From: Curtobacterium guangdongense
Lineage (GTDB): Bacteria > Actinomycetota > Actinomycetes > Actinomycetales > Microbacteriaceae
Assembly: GCF_049341845.1 (NCBI RefSeq)
Contig: NZ_JBMPIT010000006.1
Span: 186,001-250,000, forward strand
DNA length: 64,000 bases
Reading direction: 5' to 3'
Position 1 is the first letter of the stretch; each line of letters opens with the position of its first letter. The notes under the pieces were generated by a model, which worked only from the letters and a program-made list of their open reading frames with translations, did no database searches and was not told the DNA's origin. Of the stretch, positions 44,168 to 52,476 are shown in pieces. The position numbers and the translations under genes are program-made.

Positions 44168-45691
44168 TCAGCGGCGGCGGAGCATCACGACGGCACCCGC
44201 GGCGGCGACGACCATCAGCACGGCGGCGACGCCGGCCGTGATCGTGACGCCGGAGTCGAACGCGGCCCGCGCCGACTCGAGGAGCACCTGCCCCGCCGAC
44301 CCGCCGAGGTCGGCAGCCGCCGACACCGCGCCGCCGAGGGTCTCCTGCGCCGCGATGTGCGCCGACGAGGACAGTCCGTCGGGGACCACCACGTGTGCTC
44401 GGTAGGTCGTCGCCAGGATCGTCCCGAGCACCGCCGTCCCGAGCACCGCACCGATCTCGTACGCGGTCTCGGAGAGCGCCGATGCGGCACCAGCCTTGTC
44501 CGCAGGCGCCGTGGAGATGATGAGGTCGTTCGTGACCGTCTCCGACGCGCCGATCCCGATGCCCAGCAGCACGAACGCGAACGCCAGCGCGACGATCGAC
44601 GCGTGGTGCCCGAGCACGGCGACCATGGCGTACGCGGCCGCCGAGAACAGCAGTGCGACGGCGACGACCCACCGCGGGGCCACCCGGCCGACGATCGGCA
44701 CGACGACGAGTCCCGCGACGATCGTGAGCACCGAGCCCGGGATGAGCACGACCCCGGACGTGAAGGGGTCGAGCCCGGCGACGAGCTGCAGGTGCTGCGC
44801 GATGAAGAACAGGAACCCGGTCAGCGAGAACATCGCCGCCATGTTCATGAGCACGCTGCCGGTGAACGCCGTGCTGCGGAACAGCCGGAGGTCGAGCATC
44901 GGCGTGTGGGAGCGCAGCTGCCGGCGGACGAACGCGATGCCGCACAGCACCCCGACGCCGAGCATCGCGATCGCGAGCCCGCGTTCCTCGACGTGCACGA
45001 CGGACTTGATGGCCCAGGCGATCGGCGCGAGCGTGCCGAGCGACAGCAGCATGCTGAGGACGTCGACCGGACCGGGGTTGCGGTCCTTCGACTCCGGCAC
45101 GCAGAACGCCACGCCGACGAGCATCAGCACGAGGATCGGCACCGCGACGAGGAACACGCTCCCCCAGTGGAAGTGCGCGAGCAGCGCCCCACCGACGAGC
45201 GGACCGAGCGCGTTGCCCGCGGCGAACATCGTCGACCACACGGCGAGCGCCATCCGTCGTTCGGTGGCGTCGGTGAACACGTTGCGGATGATCGACAGCG
45301 TGGCCGGCATGAGCATGGCGCCGAACACACCCATCGCGATCCGGGCGGCGACGAGCATCCAGGCGTCGGTGGCGAACGCGGCCGCGACGGACATCGCCGC
45401 GAAGCCGGAGGCGCCGATGACCAGGATCCGTCGGCGGCCGATGCGGTCGCCGACACTGCCCATCACGACGAGGAGCCCGGCGAGGACGAGCGGGTACGCG
45501 TCGACGATCCAGAGCTGCGTGGTGGCGTCGGGGTCCAGCGCGCGCGCGATCGACGGCAGGGCGAAGCTCAGGATGGTGTTGTCGACCGAGATCAGCAGGA
45601 CCGGCAGCATGAGCACGGCGAGCGCCAGGAACCGTCGCGGGCGGCTGGTGGTGACCCGCGTGGCGATGGGACTGGTGAGGAGTGCGGACAT
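44168..45691 (-). CDS. MFS transporter, DHA2 (EmrB/QacA-like) family
   Basis: The 507-residue protein has about 14 helices, with motif A GSVGDRIGRRRILVIGASGF, the SVDNTILSFALPSIARAL motif D1 at the N-terminus and MGVFGAMLMPATLS (motif C region). The family exports drugs, dyes or other small molecules by proton antiport. Its promoter is well formed (TTGCAA-N17-TACAGT) with a palindrome in the spacer, indicating repression. A long leader of about 70 bases precedes ATG 45691. Confidence 0.92.
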   Translation of the reverse strand: MSALLTSPIATRVTTSRPRRFLALAVLMLPVLLISVDNTILSFALPSIARALDPDATTQLWIVDAYPLVLAGLLVVMGSVGDRIGRRRILVIGASGFAAMSVAAAFATDAWMLVAARIAMGVFGAMLMPATLSIIRNVFTDATERRMALAVWSTMFAAGNALGPLVGGALLAHFHWGSVFLVAVPILVLMLVGVAFCVPESKDRNPGPVDVLSMLLSLGTLAPIAWAIKSVVHVEERGLAIAMLGVGVLCGIAFVRRQLRSHTPMLDLRLFRSTAFTGSVLMNMAAMFSLTGFLFFIAQHLQLVAGLDPFTSGVVLIPGSVLTIVAGLVVVPIVGRVAPRWVVAVALLFSAAAYAMVAVLGHHASIVALAFAFVLLGIGIGASETVTNDLIISTAPADKAGAASALSETAYEIGAVLGTAVLGTILATTYRAHVVVPDGLSSSAHIAAQETLGGAVSAAADLGGSAGQVLLESARAAFDSGVTITAGVAAVLMVVAAAGAVVMLRRR

Positions 45692-45764
45692 GGTGGTGCT
45701 CCACGGACTTCGAGGGTGGTGCCCCGGGCGCGGAAGTCGTCACGCCGCCCGGCAAGACCCCTTT

Positions 45765-45793
45765 ACTGTACCGTCTGGACGGGTATGTTGCAA
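45765..45793 (-). promoter_or_regulatory. Promoter of the MFS gene with palindromic operator in the spacer
   Basis: On the minus strand TTGCAA (45793-45788) and TACAGT (45770-45765) are 17 bp apart. The spacer contains CCGTC-TG-GACGG (45771-45782, perfect arms) directly against the -10. The -35 is itself within GTTG-N6-CAAC. A TetR- or MarR-type repressor is the likely reader. Confidence 0.65.
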
Positions 45794-45807
45794 ATACAAC
45801 CAACAGG

Positions 45808-45851
45808 CGGACTGGAGGCTCGTGGCGGGCCCGCCACGAGCCTCCAGTCCG
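45808..45851. repeat. Hairpin repeat family B, copy 3 (perfect 22-bp arms)
   Basis: A perfect 44-bp palindrome with core TGGAGGCTCGTGGCGGG lies 20 bases after the lacI stop on the minus strand, upstream of the MFS promoter. It should terminate the lacI operon. The base change GGGAGG to TGGAGG is compensated in the other arm (CCTCCA), which keeps the stem perfect. Confidence 0.85.
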
Positions 45852-45871
45852 GCGTCCGGTCGCCCCGGTAC

Positions 45872-46903
45872 CTAGGCCGACTCGCGGAGCAGCAACCGGT
45901 GGCGCACGCTGCGCTGCACCGCGGTGCCGGAGCGCGGCAGGTCACCGGCGAGCATGCCGAGGGCGAGGTCGAGCGCCTCGCGCGCGACCGCGTCGAGGTC
46001 GACCGCGAGCGTCGTGAGGGTCGGCGACACGAGCCCGCCGAGCGGGAGCCCGTCCACCCCGACCACGCGGACGTCACCGGGGACGTCGACGCCCGCACGG
46101 CGGCAGGCCTGCAGCACACCGAGGGCCATCACGTCGTTGAAGGCGATGATCGCGTCGAGCCGACGCTTCCGCCCGAGGATGCGCACGGTCTCCTCCGCCC
46201 CGCACTCGGCCGTGCCGTGCGGTGCGTGGACGACCTCCGGCAGGTAGCCGCGTCGACGCAGGGCGTCCAGCATGAGCACACCCCGGACGCTCGTGTCGTC
46301 CGGCGAGGAGTTGTCGAGCACCACGGGGTGGCGCACCCCTGTGGCGACGAGGTGATCGGCGAGGACTTCGATGCCGTCAGCGGGGTCGATCCAGACCGCC
46401 GCCGTCGGCGGGTCCGTCATCGGGTCGAGTTCCACCATCGGGACCGAGCCGAGCAGGTCGTTCCAGCGCTCGCGACGGGAGCCGAAGTACCCGATGACCA
46501 CGTCCGTCTGCGCGCCGAGCGCCGTCACCATGCGGTCGGGGTCGCTCGCCAGGTCGACGTCGGCGAGCATGACGTTCCACCCCTGCTCGGCGGCGAGCTG
46601 GAACACCGACGCCGCGAGCTGCGGCGTGTACGGGTTCCTGAGGTCGTTCACCACGAGGCCGAGCTGGTGGTCCCCACCCGTGACGAGCCCGCGGCCGAAG
46701 CGCGACGGGCGGTAGTGGAGCTGCTCGGCGACCGCGAGCACCCGCTCCTTGGTCGCCGCGCTGATCCCGGACATGCCGTTCATCGCCCGCGTGACCGTCT
46801 GCCGGGACACCCCGGCGGCCGCGGCGACGTCGATGATCGTCGCGCGGCCGCCAGGTGCCGGGACCGGTTCGGTGGCGTCGGTCAGTCGCGGAGGTCCAGC
46901 CAT
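45872..46903 (-). CDS. LacI family transcriptional regulator
   Basis: The 343-residue regulator has the LacI headpiece (TIIDVAAAAGVSRQTVTRAM, NGMSGISAATKERV) preceded by 20 extra residues, the hinge PSRFGRGLVTG and a periplasmic-binding-like core with AFNDVMALGVLQA. Its ATG lies 22 bases inside the end of the fusion oxidoreductase gene, so the two form one operon. Two CGTGARCSTTCACG operators in the divergent region upstream are the probable targets, making it autoregulated. Confidence 0.92.
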   Translation of the reverse strand: MAGPPRLTDATEPVPAPGGRATIIDVAAAAGVSRQTVTRAMNGMSGISAATKERVLAVAEQLHYRPSRFGRGLVTGGDHQLGLVVNDLRNPYTPQLAASVFQLAAEQGWNVMLADVDLASDPDRMVTALGAQTDVVIGYFGSRRERWNDLLGSVPMVELDPMTDPPTAAVWIDPADGIEVLADHLVATGVRHPVVLDNSSPDDTSVRGVLMLDALRRRGYLPEVVHAPHGTAECGAEETVRILGRKRRLDAIIAFNDVMALGVLQACRRAGVDVPGDVRVVGVDGLPLGGLVSPTLTTLAVDLDAVAREALDLALGMLAGDLPRSGTAVQRSVRHRLLLRESA

Positions 46904-48924
46904 GCCACCTGTTCGGGAGTGAGGTCGACGGAGAGGCCGGTCATGGACGACCGGGCTTCCGCGATCGTACGCGGTCCGAAGAGCGGGAACGTCGGGAACG
47001 GCTGGTTCAGGACGTACGCGAGGGCGATCGCGGTCGCCGGGACCCCGAACTGCTCACCGAGCTCGCGGGCGCGGCGCAGTCGCTCGAAGTTCTCGTCCGA
47101 GTAGTAGCAGCGCACGAGCTCGGCGTCGCTGGTGTCCTCGGGGGTCGCGCGTCCCGTGAAGAACCCGCGGGCCTGGGACGACCACGGCAGCAGGGGCACC
47201 TGGCGCTCCGCCAGCCACTCCTTCGACGCGGCGTCGGTCGCGTGGCGGCAGCCGGCCCACGGCACGTCGTACGCCTCGGCGAGTCCGAAGTGGTTGCTGA
47301 GCACCTCGAACTCGTGCTTGCCGTTCGCGCGGGCGTAGGCGTTCGCCTCGTCGAACCGGGCGAGGCTCCAGTTCGATCCGCCGTACACGCGGATGCGGCC
47401 GGCGCGACGGTGCTCGTCGAGGACGTCGACGAACTCCCCCACGGGGATGTCCTCGTTGTCGCGGTGCATCATGTAGATGTCCGCGTAGTCGGTGCCCTGG
47501 CGCTCGAGGCTCTCGAATAGCTGGCGGCTGAGGGACTCGGGGTCGCAGTACGGCGTGTGCGCCCCCTTCGTGATGACGACCACGTCCTCGCGGAGTCCCC
47601 GGTTCTGGATCCACTTGCCGAGCCGGCCCTCGAGCACGCCGCCGCCGTAGATGTACCCGGTGTCGAAGACGTTGCCGCCCTGCTCGACGAAGAGGTCGAA
47701 GATCGCGCTGGCGTGCGCCAGGTCCGGCTGGTTGTCGACGCCCATGACCAGGCGCGACAGGCGCTTGCCGACGCCGGGGATCTCGCCGTACTGCATCGGG
47801 TTGTCCGCCTGCACCGTCAGCGGGCGGCCGCTCACGGTGGGGATGTCGGCGGTCTCGGCCTCGAACGGGTAGCGCAGCCCGATCGCCGCGCGCCACTTGT
47901 CGAGGGTCCTGGCGGTGGCGAGGGACTCGTCGAGCGTGTACTCGGGGACATCGACGCGTCCGGCGGCCAGGGCAGCGGTGGTCGCGTCGGCCTCGAGCGC
48001 GTACGGCTTCGCGCCGCCGAACGACAGGGTCCTGGGGTCCTCGTCGACGGTGCGGATCTCGATCGTCGGGTCCTCCCCGAGGGTCCACGGGTCGGTCAGC
48101 GTGATCTTCCCGCTCGTGCCGTGGATCGTCACCGCGTTGTCGTCCTGCACGCGGACGCCGGTGCGGACGTCGGCGGTGATGCCGCCCCGGTAGGTGAGCT
48201 GCGCCGTGGTCCACTCGTCGACCCCGGTCGGGCCGAGCGTCCCCGTGGCGGTGAGCTCGGTCGGCTCGGCGACGGCCACACCGGTCGCGGCCTGCACGAT
48301 CGCGGCGGCCATCGTCACCGGGTAGCCGCCGACGTCGAGGATCCCGCCACCGGCGGTGTCGACGTCGAACAGTCGACCGCTGCGGGACCCGGCACGGAAC
48401 GCGAACGACGCGTCGATGTGCGTGACGTCACCGATCGCCTTCTGCCGGACCAGCTCGAGGAGTGCGGCGGTCTGCGGGTGGAAGCGGTACATGTACGCCT
48501 CGACCAGGGGCAGTCCGGCCTGGCGGGCGGCGTCGGCGAGCGCCATCGCGGTGCCGTGGTTCGGCGCGAGGGGCTTCTCGCACAGGACCGCCTTGCCGGC
48601 GGCGAGCGCCGCGAGGACGAGGCGGGCGTGCCCGGTGTGCACGGTCGAGACGTAGACGGCGTGCACGCGCGGGTCGGCGAGGACCTCGTCGTACGTCGCC
48701 GCGGTGACCTCGGCGAAGCCGTGTCCGACGGCCTCGTCCGCGAAGGCCTGCGCCCGCTCGGCGGAGGAGCTGCCGGCCGCGACGAGGGTGGCGCCCGCTT
48801 CGCTCGCCGACAGCTGGGAGAGGAACCGGCGGGCGATGCCACCCGGGCCGAGCACCGCCCAGCCGGGGGTGTCGTCGGTCGCGGCGGTCGGGGTGCCGGT
48901 GGTGGTCGCGGTCTGCGCTGACAT
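46882..48924 (-). CDS. Gfo/Idh/MocA oxidoreductase fused to aldo/keto reductase
   Basis: The 680-residue protein joins two enzymes. Residues about 20-355 are a Gfo/Idh/MocA NAD(P)-dependent sugar dehydrogenase (GWAVLGPGGIARRFL, CEKPLAPNH with Lys117, and GGGILDVGGYPV). Residues about 380-680 are an aldo/keto reductase with the catalytic set D421, Y425 (FDTGYIYGGG), K453 (ITKGAH) and H487 (MMHRDN). Both act on sugars or polyols, so a two-step oxidation-reduction (epimerisation or inversion) of the sugar brought in by the divergent ABC importer is plausible. AGGATC precedes ATG 48924. A CGTGAA palindrome lies in its leader. Confidence 0.9.
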   Translation of the reverse strand: MSAQTATTTGTPTAATDDTPGWAVLGPGGIARRFLSQLSASEAGATLVAAGSSSAERAQAFADEAVGHGFAEVTAATYDEVLADPRVHAVYVSTVHTGHARLVLAALAAGKAVLCEKPLAPNHGTAMALADAARQAGLPLVEAYMYRFHPQTAALLELVRQKAIGDVTHIDASFAFRAGSRSGRLFDVDTAGGGILDVGGYPVTMAAAIVQAATGVAVAEPTELTATGTLGPTGVDEWTTAQLTYRGGITADVRTGVRVQDDNAVTIHGTSGKITLTDPWTLGEDPTIEIRTVDEDPRTLSFGGAKPYALEADATTAALAAGRVDVPEYTLDESLATARTLDKWRAAIGLRYPFEAETADIPTVSGRPLTVQADNPMQYGEIPGVGKRLSRLVMGVDNQPDLAHASAIFDLFVEQGGNVFDTGYIYGGGVLEGRLGKWIQNRGLREDVVVITKGAHTPYCDPESLSRQLFESLERQGTDYADIYMMHRDNEDIPVGEFVDVLDEHRRAGRIRVYGGSNWSLARFDEANAYARANGKHEFEVLSNHFGLAEAYDVPWAGCRHATDAASKEWLAERQVPLLPWSSQARGFFTGRATPEDTSDAELVRCYYSDENFERLRRARELGEQFGVPATAIALAYVLNQPFPTFPLFGPRTIAEARSSMTGLSVDLTPEQVAWLDLRD

Positions 48925-48941
48925 GCGGATCCTGTTCGTCT

Positions 48942-48955
48942 CGTGAACCTTCACG
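48942..48955. promoter_or_regulatory. LacI-type operator O1
   Basis: CGTGAACCTTCACG is an even-centred LacI-family palindrome 18 bases before the fusion gene, just downstream of its TAGCGT -10 candidate (minus strand). It matches O2 at 12 of 14 positions. Confidence 0.7.
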
Positions 48956-49005
48956 GTCGCCTCGACGCTAACGCGCCGGGCCCCTTCCCGCAATGCAATC
49001 GATGC

Positions 49006-49034
49006 TTGACACGGCGTGTCGGGCGGAGCATGCT
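49006..49034 (+). promoter_or_regulatory. Promoter of the sugar ABC importer operon
   Basis: TTGACA (49006-49011) and CATGCT (49029-49034) are 17 bp apart. The start site would fall near 49041, placing operator O2 across the first transcribed bases. Confidence 0.6.
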
Positions 49035-49045
49035 CTGACCCAATT

Positions 49046-49059
49046 CGTGAGCGTTCACG
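49046..49059. promoter_or_regulatory. LacI-type operator O2
   Basis: CGTGAGCGTTCACG lies just downstream of the ABC operon promoter, a typical repression site for LacI-family sugar regulators. Confidence 0.7.
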
Positions 49060-49110
49060 GTCGATCGCTCACGGACTCCCCGATCTCAACGACGAGAGCA
49101 GGCATCCCCC

Positions 49111-50412
49111 GTGACAGCAGCACCATCGACCAGTCTCAGCCGGCGGGGGTTCCTCGCCGGCGCCGGCGCACTCGGCGCCGCAGCGCTCCTTGCCGGGTGT
49201 TCCACCGGCACTGCCATCTCGAAGGACCCCGACGAGCTCGTCCTCTGGTACTGGAACCGGTCGCTCGACCCGAAGTTCCTGAAGCAGGCGGCAGGGGGCA
49301 TCGACGGACACCGGCCGATGCGCCTCCGCCCCGACCTCATCGGCGGCGCGTCCTACGACACGAAGTTCCGGACGGCACTGGCGGGCAACGCGTTCATCCC
49401 CGACGTCCTCATGGTGAACTCGAACTGCTGGCTGTACTTCCCCGACGAGGACTTGTTCACCGACTTCGACGACCACGGCGGCGCCGCGAAGCAGTCCGAG
49501 TACTACGACTGGAAGCGCGCCCTCGGCACCACCCCGAGCGGCCGGCAGTGCTTCTGGCCCGTCGACACCGGACCGACCGCGTTCTTCTACCGGCAGGACG
49601 TGCTCGCGAAGGCCGGGCTGCCGACCGACCCGGACGAGGTCTCGGCGTCGATCAGCACGTGGGACGACTTCCGGACGTTCGGGTCGACCCTCCGGAAGAA
49701 GGCCGACGTGGCCACGGTCATCACGGCCAACCAGCTGTTCAACCAGTACGTGTACGCCAGCCCCACCCGGTACTTCGACCGTGACGACCAGCCCGTCTTC
49801 GAGCAGGACGACAGCAGCATCCGGAAGGCGTGGGAGAACGCCGTCGCGTGCGCGAAGTCCGGCGTGACCGGGAACCTGCAATCCGGCACCGACCAGAACG
49901 CCGGATGGGTGTCCGGCCGCGTGGCGGGGCAGATCGAGGGCGCGTGGTGGACCCAGGTGATCCACGACACCGCGCCGGACTCATCGGGGAAGTGGCGGAT
50001 GGCCAGGCAGCCGGAACGCCCCGGCAACAGCGGCGGCTCGTTCCTCGCCGTCCCGGAGACGTCGAAGGACCCGGCGGCCGCGGTGGCGTTCGCGCAGTGG
50101 ATCACCTCCCCCGAGGTGCAGTCGCACACCTATAACGACATCCAGCTCTTCCCGTCCACGCCCGGTTCGTTCGACAACGGGCTGATGCGGAAGCCGGGTG
50201 ACTTCTTCGGCGACCAGGACCCGCTGTCGTTCTTCAGTGACACCGCGATGGACGTCCCGGTCACCTACATCTCGAACAACGAGCGCTTCATCGGCGCCTT
50301 CGCGACCGAGATCACCAACGTCGAGGCAGCGGGCAAGGACCCGGACCGGGCCTGGCAGGACGCCGTCGACCAGACGAACCGGGTCCTCGAGAAGCGCGGG
50401 GTCACGGCATGA
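49111..50412 (+). CDS. ABC transporter sugar-binding lipoprotein
   Basis: The 433-residue protein has a twin-arginine lipoprotein signal (SRRGFLAGAGALGAAALLAGC), then a family 1 extracellular solute-binding fold (LVLWYWNRSL, FWPVDTGPTAFFYRQDVLAKAG, QIEGAWWTQ). Such proteins bind mono- or oligosaccharides. GTG 49111 starts the importer operon under LacI control; the gene overlaps the first permease gene in ATGA. The ligand cannot be read from sequence. Confidence 0.93.
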   Translation: MTAAPSTSLSRRGFLAGAGALGAAALLAGCSTGTAISKDPDELVLWYWNRSLDPKFLKQAAGGIDGHRPMRLRPDLIGGASYDTKFRTALAGNAFIPDVLMVNSNCWLYFPDEDLFTDFDDHGGAAKQSEYYDWKRALGTTPSGRQCFWPVDTGPTAFFYRQDVLAKAGLPTDPDEVSASISTWDDFRTFGSTLRKKADVATVITANQLFNQYVYASPTRYFDRDDQPVFEQDDSSIRKAWENAVACAKSGVTGNLQSGTDQNAGWVSGRVAGQIEGAWWTQVIHDTAPDSSGKWRMARQPERPGNSGGSFLAVPETSKDPAAAVAFAQWITSPEVQSHTYNDIQLFPSTPGSFDNGLMRKPGDFFGDQDPLSFFSDTAMDVPVTYISNNERFIGAFATEITNVEAAGKDPDRAWQDAVDQTNRVLEKRGVTA

Positions 50413-51449
50413 GCACCAAGCAGGCACCGCCCACGACGAGCATCCCCGCCGTCGTCGGGACGCCCACCGCGTCGATCACGACCGCGGCCACCGGCAAGCG
50501 GTTCGGCTTCCGTCGGTTCTGGCCGCAGTACGTCGCGATCGCGCCCTTCTACGTCCTGTTCCTGGTGTTCGGGCTGTTCCCGATCGTGTTCTCGATCGTG
50601 CTGTCCTTCACCGACTGGGACGGCATCGGCAGCCCCACGTGGGTCGGCTTCGCGCAGTACCAGTACCTGCTCGGCGACCCGCGGTTCTGGAACGCCGTCG
50701 GCAACACGTTCCTCATCTGGATCATGTCGACGATCCCGATGCTCTTCCTCGCCCTCGTGCTGGCGTTCCTGCTGCACGGCAACATCCGGGCGAAGGGCTT
50801 CTACCGGGTGGCGTTCTTCATCCCGAACGTCACGAGCATGGTCGCGATGGCGATCGTGTTCGGCTCGGTCTTCTCGGACGGCTTCGGACTCGTGAACGCC
50901 GCGATGCGTGCACTCGGCGCCGACCCCGTCGGGTGGCTGTCGTCGTACTGGGGCATCAAGATCACGATCTCCGTCATGGTGATCTGGCGGTGGACCGGCT
51001 ACAACGCGATCATCTACCTCGCCGGGCTGCAGTCGATCCCGACCGAGCTGTACGACGCCGCCAAGGTCGACGGTGCGAACACGTGGCAGATCTTCTCGAG
51101 GATCACCGTCCCGATGCTCCGGCCGGTCATCCTCTTCACCCTGATCACGTCGACGATCGGCGGGCTCGGGCTCTTCACGGAGCCGCAGATCCTGTTCAAC
51201 GGCGGCGCGGTCGGTGGTCCCGACGAGGCCGGCATGACGATCGTGCTGTACCAGTACGAACAGGCGTTCAACCAGTTCGACTTCGGGTACGGCTCGGCGA
51301 TCGCCTGGGTGCTGTTCATCTTCTCCGTGGTGTTCGCGATCATCAACTGGCGCCTGCTCAGTGAACGCGACGGCCTGAAGACCCCCAGGCGGCTGCGCAC
51401 GGCGCGCACCGTCACCGTCCGCACCACGAAGAAGGGCGTCGACGCATGA
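50409..51449 (+). CDS. Carbohydrate ABC transporter permease (MalF/UgpA type)
   Basis: The 346-residue permease has six helices beginning at FWPQYVAIAPFYVLFLVFGL and the cytoplasmic EAA loop AAKVDGANTWQIFSRITVPML, which docks the ATPase. Its ATG overlaps the binding-protein stop, and its own stop overlaps the next start. No ATPase gene is in the operon, so it must share a MsiK-type ATPase encoded elsewhere, as is usual in actinobacteria. Confidence 0.93.
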   Translation: MSTKQAPPTTSIPAVVGTPTASITTAATGKRFGFRRFWPQYVAIAPFYVLFLVFGLFPIVFSIVLSFTDWDGIGSPTWVGFAQYQYLLGDPRFWNAVGNTFLIWIMSTIPMLFLALVLAFLLHGNIRAKGFYRVAFFIPNVTSMVAMAIVFGSVFSDGFGLVNAAMRALGADPVGWLSSYWGIKITISVMVIWRWTGYNAIIYLAGLQSIPTELYDAAKVDGANTWQIFSRITVPMLRPVILFTLITSTIGGLGLFTEPQILFNGGAVGGPDEAGMTIVLYQYEQAFNQFDFGYGSAIAWVLFIFSVVFAIINWRLLSERDGLKTPRRLRTARTVTVRTTKKGVDA

Positions 51450-52357
51450 CCGCCACCGAGGCCACGACCACGAACACCGCCGCCGCGCTCGGTCGCCCCG
51501 GCGCCGCCGAGACCGACCACCGCCACGGGTTCCGTCGCGGCTGGCTCGGGACGCTCGTCACGCACCTGTGCCTGGTCGTCGGGGTCCTGCTGTCGATCTT
51601 CCCGTTCTACTGGCTGCTCGTGATGTCGACGTCGACGAACGCCGAGATCTTCGGGTACCCGCCGTCGCTGTGGTTCGGGGACAACGCGTTCGCGAACATC
51701 GCGAGCGTGTTCGGCAGCGTCGACATGCTCCGGGCGCTCCTCAACACCGTGATCGTGGCCGGTGGCACGGCGGTCCTCGTCATGCTGTTCGACTCGCTGG
51801 CGGCGTTCGCGTTCGCGAAGTACGAGTTCCCGTTCAAACGCGCGCTGTTCACGGTGATGCTCGCCACCTTCCTGGTGCCCGGGAGCCTGTCCCTCGTCCC
51901 GAGCTTCGTGCTCATGGCGAAGCTCGGCTGGATCGGTGGCCTGCAGGCGCTCATCATCCCCGGCGCCGCGAACGCGTTCGGCATCTTCCTGCTGCGGCAG
52001 TTCGCGACGACGTCGATCCCGAACGAGCTCATCGACTCCGCCCGGGTGGACGGTGCCGGGTTCTTCCGGACGTGGTGGTCGGTCGGCGTGCCGATGCTCC
52101 GCGGCGGGCTGGCGTTCCTCGGGATCTTCACGTTCATCACCGCGTGGAACGACTACGTCTGGCCGCTCATCGTGCTGATCGACCCGAAGGGGCAGACCCT
52201 GCAGGTCGCCCTCGCCGGCCTGAGCTCGGTGAACGCGACCGACCTCGGCGCCGTGATGGCCGGCGCGGTGATCAGCGTGTTCCCGCTGATCGGGGTGTTC
52301 ATCATCGGGTCACGGCACTTCATCGCGAACATCGCAGCAGGTGCCTTGAAGGGCTGA
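51446..52357 (+). CDS. Carbohydrate ABC transporter permease (MalG/UgpE type)
   Basis: The 303-residue permease has six helices (LCLVVGVLLSIFPFYWLLVM first) and the EAA loop SARVDGAGFFRTWWSVGVPML, followed by AWNDYVWPLIVL, typical of the CUT1 second permease. It is the last gene of the importer operon; a 14-bp hairpin at 52362-52394 follows at once. Confidence 0.93.
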   Translation: MTATEATTTNTAAALGRPGAAETDHRHGFRRGWLGTLVTHLCLVVGVLLSIFPFYWLLVMSTSTNAEIFGYPPSLWFGDNAFANIASVFGSVDMLRALLNTVIVAGGTAVLVMLFDSLAAFAFAKYEFPFKRALFTVMLATFLVPGSLSLVPSFVLMAKLGWIGGLQALIIPGAANAFGIFLLRQFATTSIPNELIDSARVDGAGFFRTWWSVGVPMLRGGLAFLGIFTFITAWNDYVWPLIVLIDPKGQTLQVALAGLSSVNATDLGAVMAGAVISVFPLIGVFIIGSRHFIANIAAGALKG

Positions 52358-52361
52358 GGGC

Positions 52362-52394
52362 AGGGCGGCGGCGCGTGTACCGCGTCGCTGCCCT
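52362..52394 (+). terminator. Terminator of the ABC importer operon
   Basis: Arms 52362-52375 and 52381-52394 form a 14-bp stem (two G-U pairs) with loop TGTAC, five bases after the last permease stop. Confidence 0.65.
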
Positions 52395-52406
52395 GTACTG
52401 CCGAGA

Positions 52407-52460
52407 CTCCCCTCTATGGCAAGTGCCCTCGGATGTGCGCTGCACCGTGTCCTCGACGCC
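52407..52460 (+). pseudogene. Decayed partial duplicate of the tetR promoter and first codons
   Basis: GAGACT, seven bases, then ATGGCAAGTGC (52416-52426) mirrors TAGACT, seven bases, ATGGCAAGTGC at the true tetR start (52477), and CCGTGTCCTCGAC also recurs (52445 and 52495). The little frame encodes MASALGCALHRVLDAS and stops in the TAG of the real -10 box. It looks like a degraded tandem copy of the gene start. Confidence 0.5.
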
Positions 52461-52476
52461 TCCTAGACTCACTGCC

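Noticed and set aside
43931..47104. Plus-strand open frame of 1057 codons across the MFS and lacI genes
   Set aside because: It is antisense to two well-supported genes and crosses the perfect palindrome between them; no domain is visible.
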